Assembly (NCBI RefSeq): GCF_943913955.1 | Contig: NZ_CALUAE010000025.1 | Span: 13,167-77,166, forward strand | Direction of reading: 5' to 3' | Length of the DNA stretch: 64,000 nt | Source: Mycolicibacterium bacteremicum | GTDB lineage: Bacteria > Actinomycetota > Actinomycetes > Mycobacteriales > Mycobacteriaceae | Shown here: positions 9,372-16,482 of the stretch, one piece after another | Position numbering within the stretch: position 1 is the stretch's first letter | Layout: each line of letters begins with the position of its first letter | Translations under genes and position numbers: made by a program | The notes under the pieces: generated by a model | Seen by the model: only the letters and a program-made list of their open reading frames with translations | Told to the model about the DNA's origin: nothing | Database searches by the model: none

Positions 9372-9554
9372 ATGACCGGAAAGTTTCTGTTGCCAGGGCT
9401 TTTCGCAGGACTGCTGCTGGCCATCGCGGCGGTCGCCGGCGGGTTGATCGGGTTCCTGCTGGCCCTCGTGCTGGGTGCCGCGGGCGCCGCCGTCGGCGCG
9501 CACCTGGACGGCACGATCGACCTCACGGCCCTTGGTCGCAGGTCCGGGAGCTGA
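9372..9554 (+). CDS. Small membrane protein, DUF2273-like
   Basis: 60-residue integral membrane protein. One long hydrophobic region (FLLPGLFAGLLLAIAAVAGG, then LIGFLLALVLGAAGAAVG) probably forms two helices, followed by a short polar tail. Size and context match DUF2273 proteins, which accompany Asp23 and AmaP in stress clusters. ATG 9372 has AGGAG six bases upstream. Role likely structural, helping anchor the Asp23 assembly to the membrane; this is inferred from context. Confidence 0.8.
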   Translation: MTGKFLLPGLFAGLLLAIAAVAGGLIGFLLALVLGAAGAAVGAHLDGTIDLTALGRRSGS

Positions 9555-9556
9555 CG

Positions 9557-10303
9557 ATGACAAGCGATGCGGTGGTGCACCCCTCGGTGCCGATCACCCG
9601 CGGTAGCACCGTGATCAACGACAGGGTGCGTGAGCGGCTGATCGAACGCGCGGCCCTGTCCGCGCCCGGTGTGGTGGCGCGGCGGACGCTGGTCCCGGGC
9701 GGCAACCTGCCTGCCGTGAACCTGGCCGGCCAGAGCGCGGTGGACATCCAGATCGCCGCGAGCTGGCCGGTCGACAGTGCCTCGGTGCTGGAAGCGGCTC
9801 GCTCCGCGGTCATCCGGGAGCTCGCCGACTCTCTCGGTGAGCACCCCGAGCGGGTCGATGTGACCATCGCACGGGTCGAGTCCGAACGGACCGCGGCCCA
9901 GGTGGCCGACGCGTATGCCGTCGGTCCGTCGCCGGATCACATCGGTGCCGCGCACCGCCGCTTCGCTCCGCAGCGCGCCGCCGGTGCCACCTTCACCGGC
10001 GTGTTCATCGCGATCGCCGTCATCGTGTTGGGCGCGGTGGCAATTCGCGATGCCCTGACCCCGGACGCACCGTGGATCGCCACGGCGCTCGACCGGATCG
10101 CCGACATGCAGTGGCAGTGGTGGACGTGGCCCGCCGCCGTCGCGACGGCGATCGTCGGCCTGGTGCTGCTGGTGGCCGCGCTCAAGCCGCGTCGGCGCAC
10201 CCATGTGTCCATCGGCGACCACGTCTGGGTGCCCCGCGGCACCGAACGACGGTGGACCGATGAGGAGAACTTCGGAACCGACGACGGCGGGAGCGTGCGG
10301 TGA
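9557..10303 (+). CDS. Asp23-like protein with two membrane helices
   Basis: 248 residues in two parts. Residues 1-120 resemble an Asp23-type module (INDRVRERLIERAALSAPGVV, then AVDIQIAASWPVDSASVLEAARSAVIRELAD, then RVDVTIARVE). Residues 140-210 hold two transmembrane segments (ATFTGVFIAIAVIVLGAVAI and WPAAVATAIVGLVLLVAAL). The tail is polar, with a Trp/Arg/Asp-rich end. It is probably a membrane anchor or adaptor for the soluble Asp23 proteins. It starts two bases after the previous stop, and its own stop overlaps the next GTG. Confidence 0.78.
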   Translation: MTSDAVVHPSVPITRGSTVINDRVRERLIERAALSAPGVVARRTLVPGGNLPAVNLAGQSAVDIQIAASWPVDSASVLEAARSAVIRELADSLGEHPERVDVTIARVESERTAAQVADAYAVGPSPDHIGAAHRRFAPQRAAGATFTGVFIAIAVIVLGAVAIRDALTPDAPWIATALDRIADMQWQWWTWPAAVATAIVGLVLLVAALKPRRRTHVSIGDHVWVPRGTERRWTDEENFGTDDGGSVR

Positions 10304-10833
10304 GCACCACATTGCGGGTCTTCGACCGACTTCTCACCGCGCTGGTGGCCATCATGCTGCTCGCCGGCGCCGCGCTGGTGATCGGCTATGGCGTCGACGC
10401 CCCCATCGCCCGGGATGCTGCGGCACACATCGACGCCGACGCGGTCGGCCGGGCTCCCGACTGGCCCTGGTGGTCGCTCGCGCTCGGTGCTGCCGGGGCG
10501 GTCGCCGTGCTCCTCGGTGCTTGGTTGCTGCTCCTGCACCTGCGGCCGAAATCGGTCCGGGCCGTGTCGACCGAGCATGTCGGGGCGGTGGATCTTGCGC
10601 GACTGGCCGATGCAGCGGCCGCCGACCTCGCCAAACACCCCGCGGTGCTGTCGGCCAAGGCGGCCACCCGCACCGCGGCCGGGCGACCCGTCGTCCGAAT
10701 CAGCGCCCAGGTTCCGGCGACCACGACGCCGGCGCTCATCAGGGCTCTGTCGTTGCGCTGCGCCGAGGATGTCCGGCGCGCCGCCGACGCCGATGTGGAG
10801 TTCCAGCTGCTGGTGAGACGTGCAGCCCCATAG
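10300..10833 (+). CDS. AmaP-like alkaline shock response membrane anchor
   Basis: 177 residues. Two transmembrane helices near residues 10-30 (LTALVAIMLLAGAALVIGYGV) and 58-82 (WWSLALGAAGAVAVLLGAWLLLLHLRP) are followed by a cytoplasmic Asp23-like domain (AVDLARLADAAAADLAKHPAVLSAKA, then RPVVRISAQVPA). This two-helix plus domain layout is that of AmaP, which ties Asp23 to the membrane in Staphylococcus. GTG 10300 overlaps the preceding stop (GTGA). Last coupled gene of the cluster. Confidence 0.78.
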   Translation: MSTTLRVFDRLLTALVAIMLLAGAALVIGYGVDAPIARDAAAHIDADAVGRAPDWPWWSLALGAAGAVAVLLGAWLLLLHLRPKSVRAVSTEHVGAVDLARLADAAAADLAKHPAVLSAKAATRTAAGRPVVRISAQVPATTTPALIRALSLRCAEDVRRAADADVEFQLLVRRAAP

Positions 10834-10875
10834 ACCGAGGCCGCAGAACCCTGCGGGCTCACTCACGAAGGGAAG

Positions 10876-11091
10876 ATGAAGATGGGTATCGCCGACAACG
10901 CGAAGAACAAGGCCGAGGATCTGAAGGGTCAGGCCAAGGAGAAGGTGGGTTCGGCCACCGGTGATTCAAGCCTGGAGTCCGAAGGTCAGGTCGACCAGGC
11001 TGTGGCCGCGGTCAAGGACCACCTGACCAACGCCGCCGACAAGGTCAAGGACGGCGTCGAGGCCGTCAAGGACAAGCTGACCGGCAAGTGA
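10876..11091 (+). CDS. CsbD family stress protein
   Basis: 71-residue, highly charged helical protein of the CsbD type, which in bacteria is a general-stress (sigma-B or envelope stress) induced protein of unknown mechanism. The family start IADNAKNKAEDLKGQAKEKVG is present. The second half repeats VKDHLTNAADKVKDGVEAVKDKL in LEA-like fashion. ATG 10876 or ATG 10882 are both possible; GAAGGGAAG precedes them. It lies 42 bases after the AmaP-like gene and is followed by a strong hairpin, so it closes the stress operon. Confidence 0.88.
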   Translation: MKMGIADNAKNKAEDLKGQAKEKVGSATGDSSLESEGQVDQAVAAVKDHLTNAADKVKDGVEAVKDKLTGK

Positions 11092-11095
11092 GTCG

Positions 11096-11133
11096 ACGGG
11101 CGGTATCGGGACTGCGGTTCCGGTACCGCCCGT
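11096..11133 (+). terminator. Hairpin terminator after csbD-like gene
   Basis: ACGGGCGGTA (11096-11105) pairs perfectly with TACCGCCCGT (11124-11133), and the loop can pair further (CGGGA with TTCCG). There is no T-run, as is common for mycobacterial hairpin terminators. It begins four bases after the stop codon. Confidence 0.7.
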
Positions 11134-11209
11134 ATCGCGTCGGGCTTGACGGCGCGTCCTGACGAGCGGAACGTGAGAGAGGTCACATTCGCACGTCCGT
11201 GGAGGGCAG

Positions 11210-12310
11210 ATGTCGACCCGGGACCAATACACCGAGATTCCCGCGCCGTACTCCTGGCAGGTGCCCAGCGTCGGTGATGCACGCTTCACCTGGGAGTACG
11301 ACGACGGTCGGGAGCGACTGCTCTCGCTCTATCAAAAAGGCAAGGACAAACAGTGGGATGCGCAGTCGCGCATCGAGTGGACCCAGGATGTCGACCCGCG
11401 CAATCCGATCGGCCTGCCGGACGAGTTCCATCCGTTGTTCGGCAGCCCGATGTGGGACGCGGCCGACGACGCCCGTCGTGCCGAGATGCGTCGACACTCG
11501 CAGGCGTGGCAGTTCTCCCAGTTCCTGCACGGAGAGCAGGGCGCGATGGTCTGCGCCGCCAAGATCGTCGAGGTGGTGCCCGACATGGATGCCAAGTTCT
11601 ACGCCGCCACCCAGACCATGGACGAGGCGCGCCACGTCGAGACGTTCGCCCGTTTCCTGCAGGACAAGGTCGGGATGGTATATCCGGCGAACACCAATCT
11701 GACCGCGCTGCTGGAGGACACGCTGCGCGACTCCCGTTGGGACATGCCGTATCTGGGCATGCAGGTGCTCATCGAGGGACTTGCGCTGGCCGCCTTCGGT
11801 GTGTTGCGTGACCTCACACCGCCGCACTCGTTGGCCAAGCATCTGCTGGCGTACGTGATGCAGGACGAAGCGCGTCACGTCGCGTTCGGCCGGATCTCCC
11901 TGAAGGACTATTACTCTGCCCTGACCACCGCCGAACGGGCCGACCGTGAGGAATTCGTGGTGCAGGCGTGCTATCTGATGCGCGACAGGTTCCGCGGCGA
12001 AGAGGTGTTCGAGACCCTCGGGCTCGACGTCGCCGAGTGCGCCCGATGGGTCGAGAATTCACCGTTGATGGCACAGTTCCGGGCGCACCTGTTCAGTCGG
12101 ATCGTGCCGATCGTCAAGGACATCGGCCTGTGGGGTGAGAAGGTCCAGAAGGCCTTCGCAGACATGGGCGTACTCGACATGGCGGCCTTCGACATCGACG
12201 CCCTGATGACGGCCGACGAGGACCAGGCCGAGGCGCTGGAGAAGGAGCAGGCCGAGATGGCGGCACGCGTCGACGAGGTGGATCGCGCCATCGCGGCGGG
12301 GGCCGAGTGA
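11210..12310 (+). CDS. Ferritin-like diiron protein (putative diiron oxygenase)
   Basis: 366-residue alpha-helical protein of the ferritin-like superfamily, resembling ribonucleotide-reductase-R2-like and AurF-type diiron oxygenases. Iron ligands are recognisable as E in HGEQGAMV, the E/H pair in MDEARHVETF, E in LIEGLALAAF and the E/H pair in QDEARHVAFG, i.e. two ExxH motifs on paired helices. The C-terminus is an acidic coiled stretch. It would bind O2 at a di-iron centre in the cytoplasm; the substrate cannot be told. ATG 11210 has GGAGGG five bases upstream. It stands alone between the Asp23 cluster and the universal stress gene. Confidence 0.82.
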   Translation: MSTRDQYTEIPAPYSWQVPSVGDARFTWEYDDGRERLLSLYQKGKDKQWDAQSRIEWTQDVDPRNPIGLPDEFHPLFGSPMWDAADDARRAEMRRHSQAWQFSQFLHGEQGAMVCAAKIVEVVPDMDAKFYAATQTMDEARHVETFARFLQDKVGMVYPANTNLTALLEDTLRDSRWDMPYLGMQVLIEGLALAAFGVLRDLTPPHSLAKHLLAYVMQDEARHVAFGRISLKDYYSALTTAERADREEFVVQACYLMRDRFRGEEVFETLGLDVAECARWVENSPLMAQFRAHLFSRIVPIVKDIGLWGEKVQKAFADMGVLDMAAFDIDALMTADEDQAEALEKEQAEMAARVDEVDRAIAAGAE

Positions 12311-12617
12311 TACCAGCAAATCCCCGGCCGCAGCAAGACGTGGTGTCGGAGGCGACTTTTGGCGCACGGGCCGGACGTGGCGAGCGTCACCTCACCGGCG
12401 TCGGTGCGATATGCCGGATTGCGGTGTCGGCCTCGTCGTTTGCATCACCGGATGGTCCGCGCCGCGGTGCGAGCGGCTAACATCGTTATCTGAACCGCGC
12501 CGCCGAGGCGCCGCTCTACGCGACGGGTGTGCCCAAATGCGCCCATCGCCGTCGAGCAACGCGTTAGGGTCTCGGTTGGCTAGCTATCGATTCGGCATTC
12601 GAACTGGGAGGGCATGA
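12311..12617. other. Intergenic region, no gene seen
   Basis: 307 bases between the ferritin-like gene and the universal stress gene. No open frame with mycobacterial coding character, no strong hairpin and no clear DosR box were found. Presumably it contains the promoter of the stress gene, whose Shine-Dalgarno GGGAGG lies at 12607-12612. Confidence 0.5.
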
Positions 12618-13061
12618 ATGAGCGCCTATCGGACCGTTGTGGTCGGCACGGACGGATCGGATTCGTCGTTGCGTGCGGTGGACCGCGCGGGCGAGATCGC
12701 CGCTGGGTCTGGAGCCAAGGTGGTCATCGCGACCGCGTACTTCCCGCAGAGCGAGGACCATCACGCCGCTGATGTGCTGAAGGACGAGGGCTACAAGACC
12801 ACCGGCAATGCGCCGATCTACGCCATCCTGCGGGAGGCCACCGATCGCGCCAAGGCTGCCGGTGCCACCGAGGTCGAGGAAAAGGCCGTCGTCGGTGCGC
12901 CGGTGGACGCACTCGTCGACCTCGCCGAAGAGGTCAAGGCCGACCTGCTGGTCGTCGGCAACGTCGGTCTGAGCACCATTGCCGGCCGTCTGCTCGGGTC
13001 GGTGCCCGCCAACGTGGCGCGCCGCTCGAAGGTGGACGTGTTGATCGTCCACACCTCCTGA
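12618..13061 (+). CDS. Universal stress protein (UspA family, ATP-binding type)
   Basis: 147-residue cytoplasmic Usp-fold protein. The nucleotide-binding signature is complete: VVGTDGSDSS at the N-terminus and, near residues 113-132, GNVGLSTIAGRLLGSVPANV, matching G-2x-G-9x-G-S. It is very likely the orthologue of the mycobacterial Usp encoded between uvrB and uvrA (recalled as Rv1636/TB15.3, which binds cAMP). An adenylate cyclase lies 25 kb downstream. ATG 12618 follows GGGAGG by five bases. A strong hairpin terminator follows. Confidence 0.93.
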   Translation: MSAYRTVVVGTDGSDSSLRAVDRAGEIAAGSGAKVVIATAYFPQSEDHHAADVLKDEGYKTTGNAPIYAILREATDRAKAAGATEVEEKAVVGAPVDALVDLAEEVKADLLVVGNVGLSTIAGRLLGSVPANVARRSKVDVLIVHTS

Positions 13062-13081
13062 CCAACCGGAACTCCGTTGCC

Positions 13082-13127
13082 GAGGCCCGGCGTCCGCTGA
13101 CAGAGGCGGCGCCGGGCCTCGTCGTTT
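13082..13127 (+). terminator. Hairpin terminator after universal stress gene
   Basis: GAGGCCCGGCG (13082-13092) and CGCCGGGCCTC (13110-13120) form a perfect 11-bp stem with a 17-base loop, followed by GTCGTTTCCC. It lies 20 bases after the stop codon. Confidence 0.85.
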
Positions 13128-13178
13128 CCCGAGCACACCGTGCTTTACAAATCGCGGTGTAAGTGTCACGGTAACCGG

Positions 13179-14315
13179 GTGGACTTCGCGCAGGTCGAAT
13201 TGTCACCGGAGGACCGGGCGTTCCGGGATGAGCTACGTGCGTTTTTGGCCGAGATCGTCACCGACGAGGTGCTGCGCCGGGACCGTGAGACCGGCGAGAA
13301 TTTCGACGAAGCAGTGCATTTGGCGCTGGGCGACGCCGGTTACCTGGCTGCCGACTACCGGCCGGCCGCCGATGGCGGCTTCACCGCGCTGCGCCGCCGG
13401 ATCTGGGAACTCGAGATCGGCCGGGCCCGCACGCCGTGGTTTCATTGGGGCACAACGACCATGGTCGCCAAATCGGTCGAGGCCTTCGGTGCTCCGGAGC
13501 TCGTCGATCGCATCCTGCCGGGGGTGTTGAGCGGAGAGATCCGGCTGTGTCTGGGCTACACCGAGCCCGACGGTGGATCGGACGTGGCGACGTGTAAGAC
13601 GCGCGCGGTCCGGGACGCGGGTGATTCCGCGTGGATCATCAACGGCTCCAAGATGTTCACCTCCAACGCGCACAACGCCCAGTACGTCTTCCTGATCACG
13701 AACACCGACCCCGCGGCGCCCAAGCATCAGAGCCTGACCATGTTCCTGGTCCCGACGGACGCGCCAGGTGTCGACATCCAGCCGATCCGCACCGTCGACG
13801 GCGACCGCACCAACATCACGTTCTACAGCGACGTCCGGATCGGCGACGAATACCGCGTCGGGCCGGAGAACGGCGGCTGGGCGGTACTGCGGGAGGCACT
13901 CAAGGCCGAGCACGGCACGTTCGAACGCGATGCGGGCGGGCTGCAGAAGATCGCCACGATGACCGAGCACATCCTGCTCACCGCCGAGGCTGTGGATGCG
14001 GTCGCGGGGGTGGCCGCACCGGATCAGCGGCTGGGTCGGTCGGTGGCCAGGCTAGAGGCGGCGATGAGTGCATCGGACATGTTCGGCCGCGTCGCGATCG
14101 CGGCGACCATGCGGGAGATCGCCCCGGACCTGATGGATCTGCTCGGCCCGGCCGGCGCGTTGCCGGTGACGGCCGCGGGCAGCCCCGAGTACATCTTCCG
14201 GCTGGCCGGACCCACCGGAATCTACGGCGGAACCCTGGAGGTGTTCCGCAACATGATCGCCCAGCACGCGCTCGGCCTGCCGCGGCCGGCCTACGCCGCA
14301 CCGAGGGGCCGCTGA
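13179..14315 (+). CDS. Acyl-CoA dehydrogenase family protein
   Basis: 378-residue FAD enzyme of the acyl-CoA dehydrogenase superfamily, oxidising an acyl-CoA at the alpha-beta bond; substrate unknown. Family blocks: LSPEDRAFRDELRAFL (N-terminal helices), GYTEPDGGSDVA (FAD/substrate motif, about residue 125), INGSKMFTSNA, and the C-terminal YGGTLEVFRNMIAQHALGLPR in which E of GGTLE occupies the usual catalytic-base site. Start GTG 13179 fits the family N-terminus (VDFAQVELSPED). An upstream GTG at 13140 would add a Cys/Lys-rich piece unlike the family. ATG of the next gene follows the stop directly, so the two are co-transcribed. Confidence 0.88.
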   Translation: MDFAQVELSPEDRAFRDELRAFLAEIVTDEVLRRDRETGENFDEAVHLALGDAGYLAADYRPAADGGFTALRRRIWELEIGRARTPWFHWGTTTMVAKSVEAFGAPELVDRILPGVLSGEIRLCLGYTEPDGGSDVATCKTRAVRDAGDSAWIINGSKMFTSNAHNAQYVFLITNTDPAAPKHQSLTMFLVPTDAPGVDIQPIRTVDGDRTNITFYSDVRIGDEYRVGPENGGWAVLREALKAEHGTFERDAGGLQKIATMTEHILLTAEAVDAVAGVAAPDQRLGRSVARLEAAMSASDMFGRVAIAATMREIAPDLMDLLGPAGALPVTAAGSPEYIFRLAGPTGIYGGTLEVFRNMIAQHALGLPRPAYAAPRGR

Positions 14316-15263
14316 ATGAAATTCGCCTTCACCCATCCGATGCACAGCCACCCGTACAACCCGGAACTGGCCGGGGGCGCCGGGGTGGCAGCGGTGGCTG
14401 CGGCCGCCGAGGCGGCCGGCTTTGCCGGATTCGGTTTCACCGATCACCCCGCGCCGACCCAGAAGTGGCTGGACGCCGGTGGCCATGATGCGTTGGACCC
14501 GTTCGTGGCAATGGGTTTCGCGGCAGCCCACACGACGACGCTGCGGCTCATCCCGAACGTGGTCGTGCTGCCGTACCGCAACCCGTTCGTCGTCGCCAAG
14601 GCCGGGGCCACCCTGGACCTGCTGTCCGACGGCCGGTTCACCCTGGCCGTCGGTGTCGGCTATCTGAAGCGCGAATTCGCCGCGCTCGGCGTCGATTTCG
14701 ACGAGCGGGGAGCATTGGTGGAGGAGGCGCTGCAGGTCATCCGGGCCGTCTGGACCGGTGATGACATCAGTTTCGAGGGCCGCCATTTCACCGCCTCCGG
14801 CATCACCGCCCATCCCAGACCCGCGGTGGCGCCACCGATCTGGATCGGCGGCAACACCGCGGCGGCGCGTCGCCGCGTCGCCGAGCACGGCGACGGCTGG
14901 TGCCCCTTCCCGGCGGCGGGGGTGCTCGCTCAGACCGCCCGCACCGATCCGATGGACTCGCTGAGCACCCTGGGCGCGGGAATCGAGGATCTGCGTCGGC
15001 GCCTGGAGGACGCCGGACGCGACCCGTCGACGGTGGACATCACCTTCAGCAACGCCGCCGGCGGGACGCCCGGGGAGCCGGGGTTCGACGCCGCGGCCTA
15101 CCTCGACGGGGTGGCCCGGTTGGCCGAGATCGGCGTCACCTGGATCCAGGTTCAGGTGCCCGGTGACAGCCTGGCCCGGGCCACCGATGTCATCGGGCAA
15201 TTCGGCGAGCAGGTGATCGCCGAGTGCGCGCTCACCAGCCCATCGATCCCGGGATGCCCTTGA
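14316..15263 (+). CDS. LLM-class F420-dependent oxidoreductase
   Basis: 315-residue luciferase-like (beta/alpha)8 oxidoreductase, probably using coenzyme F420, which is abundant in mycobacteria. Typical blocks: GFTDHPAP near residue 40, LRLIPNVVVLPYRNPFVVAKAGATLDLLSDGR (85-115), VGVGYLKREFAALGVDFDERG (120-140), WTGDDISFEGRHF and PPIWIGGNTAAARRRVAEHGDGW. It starts on the base after the acyl-CoA dehydrogenase stop and probably works in the same lipid or steroid-like catabolic step. Its 3' end overlaps the convergent DUF427 gene by 32 bases. Confidence 0.9.
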   Translation: MKFAFTHPMHSHPYNPELAGGAGVAAVAAAAEAAGFAGFGFTDHPAPTQKWLDAGGHDALDPFVAMGFAAAHTTTLRLIPNVVVLPYRNPFVVAKAGATLDLLSDGRFTLAVGVGYLKREFAALGVDFDERGALVEEALQVIRAVWTGDDISFEGRHFTASGITAHPRPAVAPPIWIGGNTAAARRRVAEHGDGWCPFPAAGVLAQTARTDPMDSLSTLGAGIEDLRRRLEDAGRDPSTVDITFSNAAGGTPGEPGFDAAAYLDGVARLAEIGVTWIQVQVPGDSLARATDVIGQFGEQVIAECALTSPSIPGCP

Positions 15264-15726
15264 ACGGGCCGCGCACCCAACTGGTGATCCAGCCGCCGTA
15301 GAACCCGCCGGGCTGGGGGAGGACGGTCTCGCCGTTGACCGTGCACCGGTCCACCGCGGCGGCCATCACCGCGATGGCCCCGGCGATGGCTTCGAAACCG
15401 CGGGTCGGCGCCGGATAGGTCCAGGCCGCCCGCGGGCTGACCGTGTCAGCGGACACCAGGTCGAAATAGCTCGCCTGACCCTTCCATTCGCAGAAGGATG
15501 AGCCCGCCGCCGCCCGCAGCGCCCCGGGGCGGAAGGCGTCGGCCGGCAGGTAGTAGGTCGGCGGATGGCTGGTCTCCAGCACCCGCCAGCCGCGTTGCGT
15601 CGACGCAATCTCGGTCCCGCCCAGCTCCACGGTGATCGAGCCGCGGAATTCTTCGAGCCGGGGTGGGCGCGGATAGTCCCACACCGACTCCTGGCCGGGG
15701 TCGGGCCGCTCCGGTACCGGCCTCAC
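15232..15726 (-). CDS. DUF427 domain protein
   Basis: 164-residue protein of the DUF427 family, small beta-rich proteins of unknown function. Family features are VWDYPRPPRLE, the RGWRVLETSHPPTYYLP block, the CEWKGQASYFDLV motif, AAWTYPAPTRGFEAIAG and a C-terminal GGFYGGWITSWVRGPFKG. Start GTG 15726 overlaps the TGA of the upstream hydrolase gene (GTGA) and is preferred; ATG 15744 would overlap that gene by 22 bases. The pair with a metallo-beta-lactamase-fold hydrolase suggests a common pathway that I cannot name. Confidence 0.85.
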   Translation of the reverse strand: MRPVPERPDPGQESVWDYPRPPRLEEFRGSITVELGGTEIASTQRGWRVLETSHPPTYYLPADAFRPGALRAAAGSSFCEWKGQASYFDLVSADTVSPRAAWTYPAPTRGFEAIAGAIAVMAAAVDRCTVNGETVLPQPGGFYGGWITSWVRGPFKGIPGSMGW

Positions 15727-16397
15727 CAGCCGCGTGCCTTCCACTCGGCCAGGTGGGGACGCTCGGTGCCCAGCGTGGTGTCATCGCCGTGGCCGGGGTA
15801 GACGACCGTCGAATCGGGGTACACGTCGAACAACTTGTCCGACACATCGCCGAGCAGCCGGTCGAAGTCACCGTCCTTCCAGGTCTTGCCGACCCCGCCG
15901 GGGAACAGGCAGTCCCCGGTGAACAGGTGGGTGGTCTCGCCGTCGGCGCCCGTCAACGCGAGGGCGACCGATCCCTCGGTGTGGCCCTGGAGGTGGATCA
16001 CGGTGAATTCGAGATTGCCGATGCGCACGGTGTCGCCGTCGGCAAGGAGGCGGTCCGGGGTGACCGGCAACGGATCGGCGTCCAGAGCGTGCGCGGCCGT
16101 CGGCGCACCGGTGTTCTTCGCCACGTCCGCCAGGGCCTGCCAGTGGTCGTAATGCTGATGGCTGGTGATGATGAGCTCGACGTCCGGGGTGTGCGCCGAG
16201 ATCAGTTCGGTCAGTCGCTCGGCATCGTTGGCCGCGTCGATGAGCAGCGTTTTCCCGGTCGCGGAACACGTGACCAGGTAGGCGTTGTTGTCCATCGGGC
16301 CGACGGATGCCTTGACGATGGTGGCCGCGGGCAGGGTGCGCCGGGCGGCATGTCCGGGGTCGACGTGGCCGGTGTAGGTCTCGCTGAGCGCTGTCAC
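15723..16397 (-). CDS. Metallo-beta-lactamase-fold hydrolase (glyoxalase II-like)
   Basis: 224-residue zinc hydrolase. Metal ligands are in TSHQHYDHW (H-x-H-x-D-H, about residue 80), GHTEGS (H about 137), TGDCLFPGG (D about 161) and a C-terminal PGHGDD (H about 203). The length and motifs fit the glyoxalase II/persulfide-dioxygenase-like branch. It is divergent from uvrA, as is its likely M. tuberculosis counterpart (recalled as Rv1637c). Start GTG 16397 lies exactly six bases after a -10 TAGCGT, so the transcript is probably leaderless. Confidence 0.9.
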   Translation of the reverse strand: MTALSETYTGHVDPGHAARRTLPAATIVKASVGPMDNNAYLVTCSATGKTLLIDAANDAERLTELISAHTPDVELIITSHQHYDHWQALADVAKNTGAPTAAHALDADPLPVTPDRLLADGDTVRIGNLEFTVIHLQGHTEGSVALALTGADGETTHLFTGDCLFPGGVGKTWKDGDFDRLLGDVSDKLFDVYPDSTVVYPGHGDDTTLGTERPHLAEWKARGW

Positions 16398-16403
16398 ACC
16401 TCC

Positions 16404-16409
16404 ACGCTA
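16404..16409 (-). promoter_or_regulatory. -10 element for leaderless hydrolase transcript
   Basis: TAGCGT on the minus strand matches TANNNT and ends six bases before the GTG at 16397. No convincing -35 was seen. Confidence 0.5.
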
Positions 16410-16426
16410 TCCGGCTCGGCGCCGGC

Positions 16427-16449
16427 TTGTCGGTGGGTGCACTTAGCAT
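16427..16449 (+). promoter_or_regulatory. PafBC-type DNA-damage promoter of uvrA
   Basis: TTGTCGGTG (16427-16435), eight bases, then TAGCAT (16444-16449). This fits the published mycobacterial RecA-independent damage promoter TTGTCRGTG-N8-TANNNT used by the PafBC activator. Transcription would begin about 27 bases before the uvrA start. No LexA-type SOS box was found nearby. Confidence 0.85.
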
Positions 16450-16482
16450 GGGCCGTGAATTCTGTCTTGGGAGGAAAACCCG

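Noticed and set aside
12311..12617. DosR box in front of the universal stress gene
   Set aside because: No sequence close to the 20-bp DosR palindrome was found in the gap.
13145..13162. TTACA-N8-TGTAA as operator of the acyl-CoA dehydrogenase gene
   Set aside because: Arms are only five bases long and extend only with a gap; no promoter elements line up with it.
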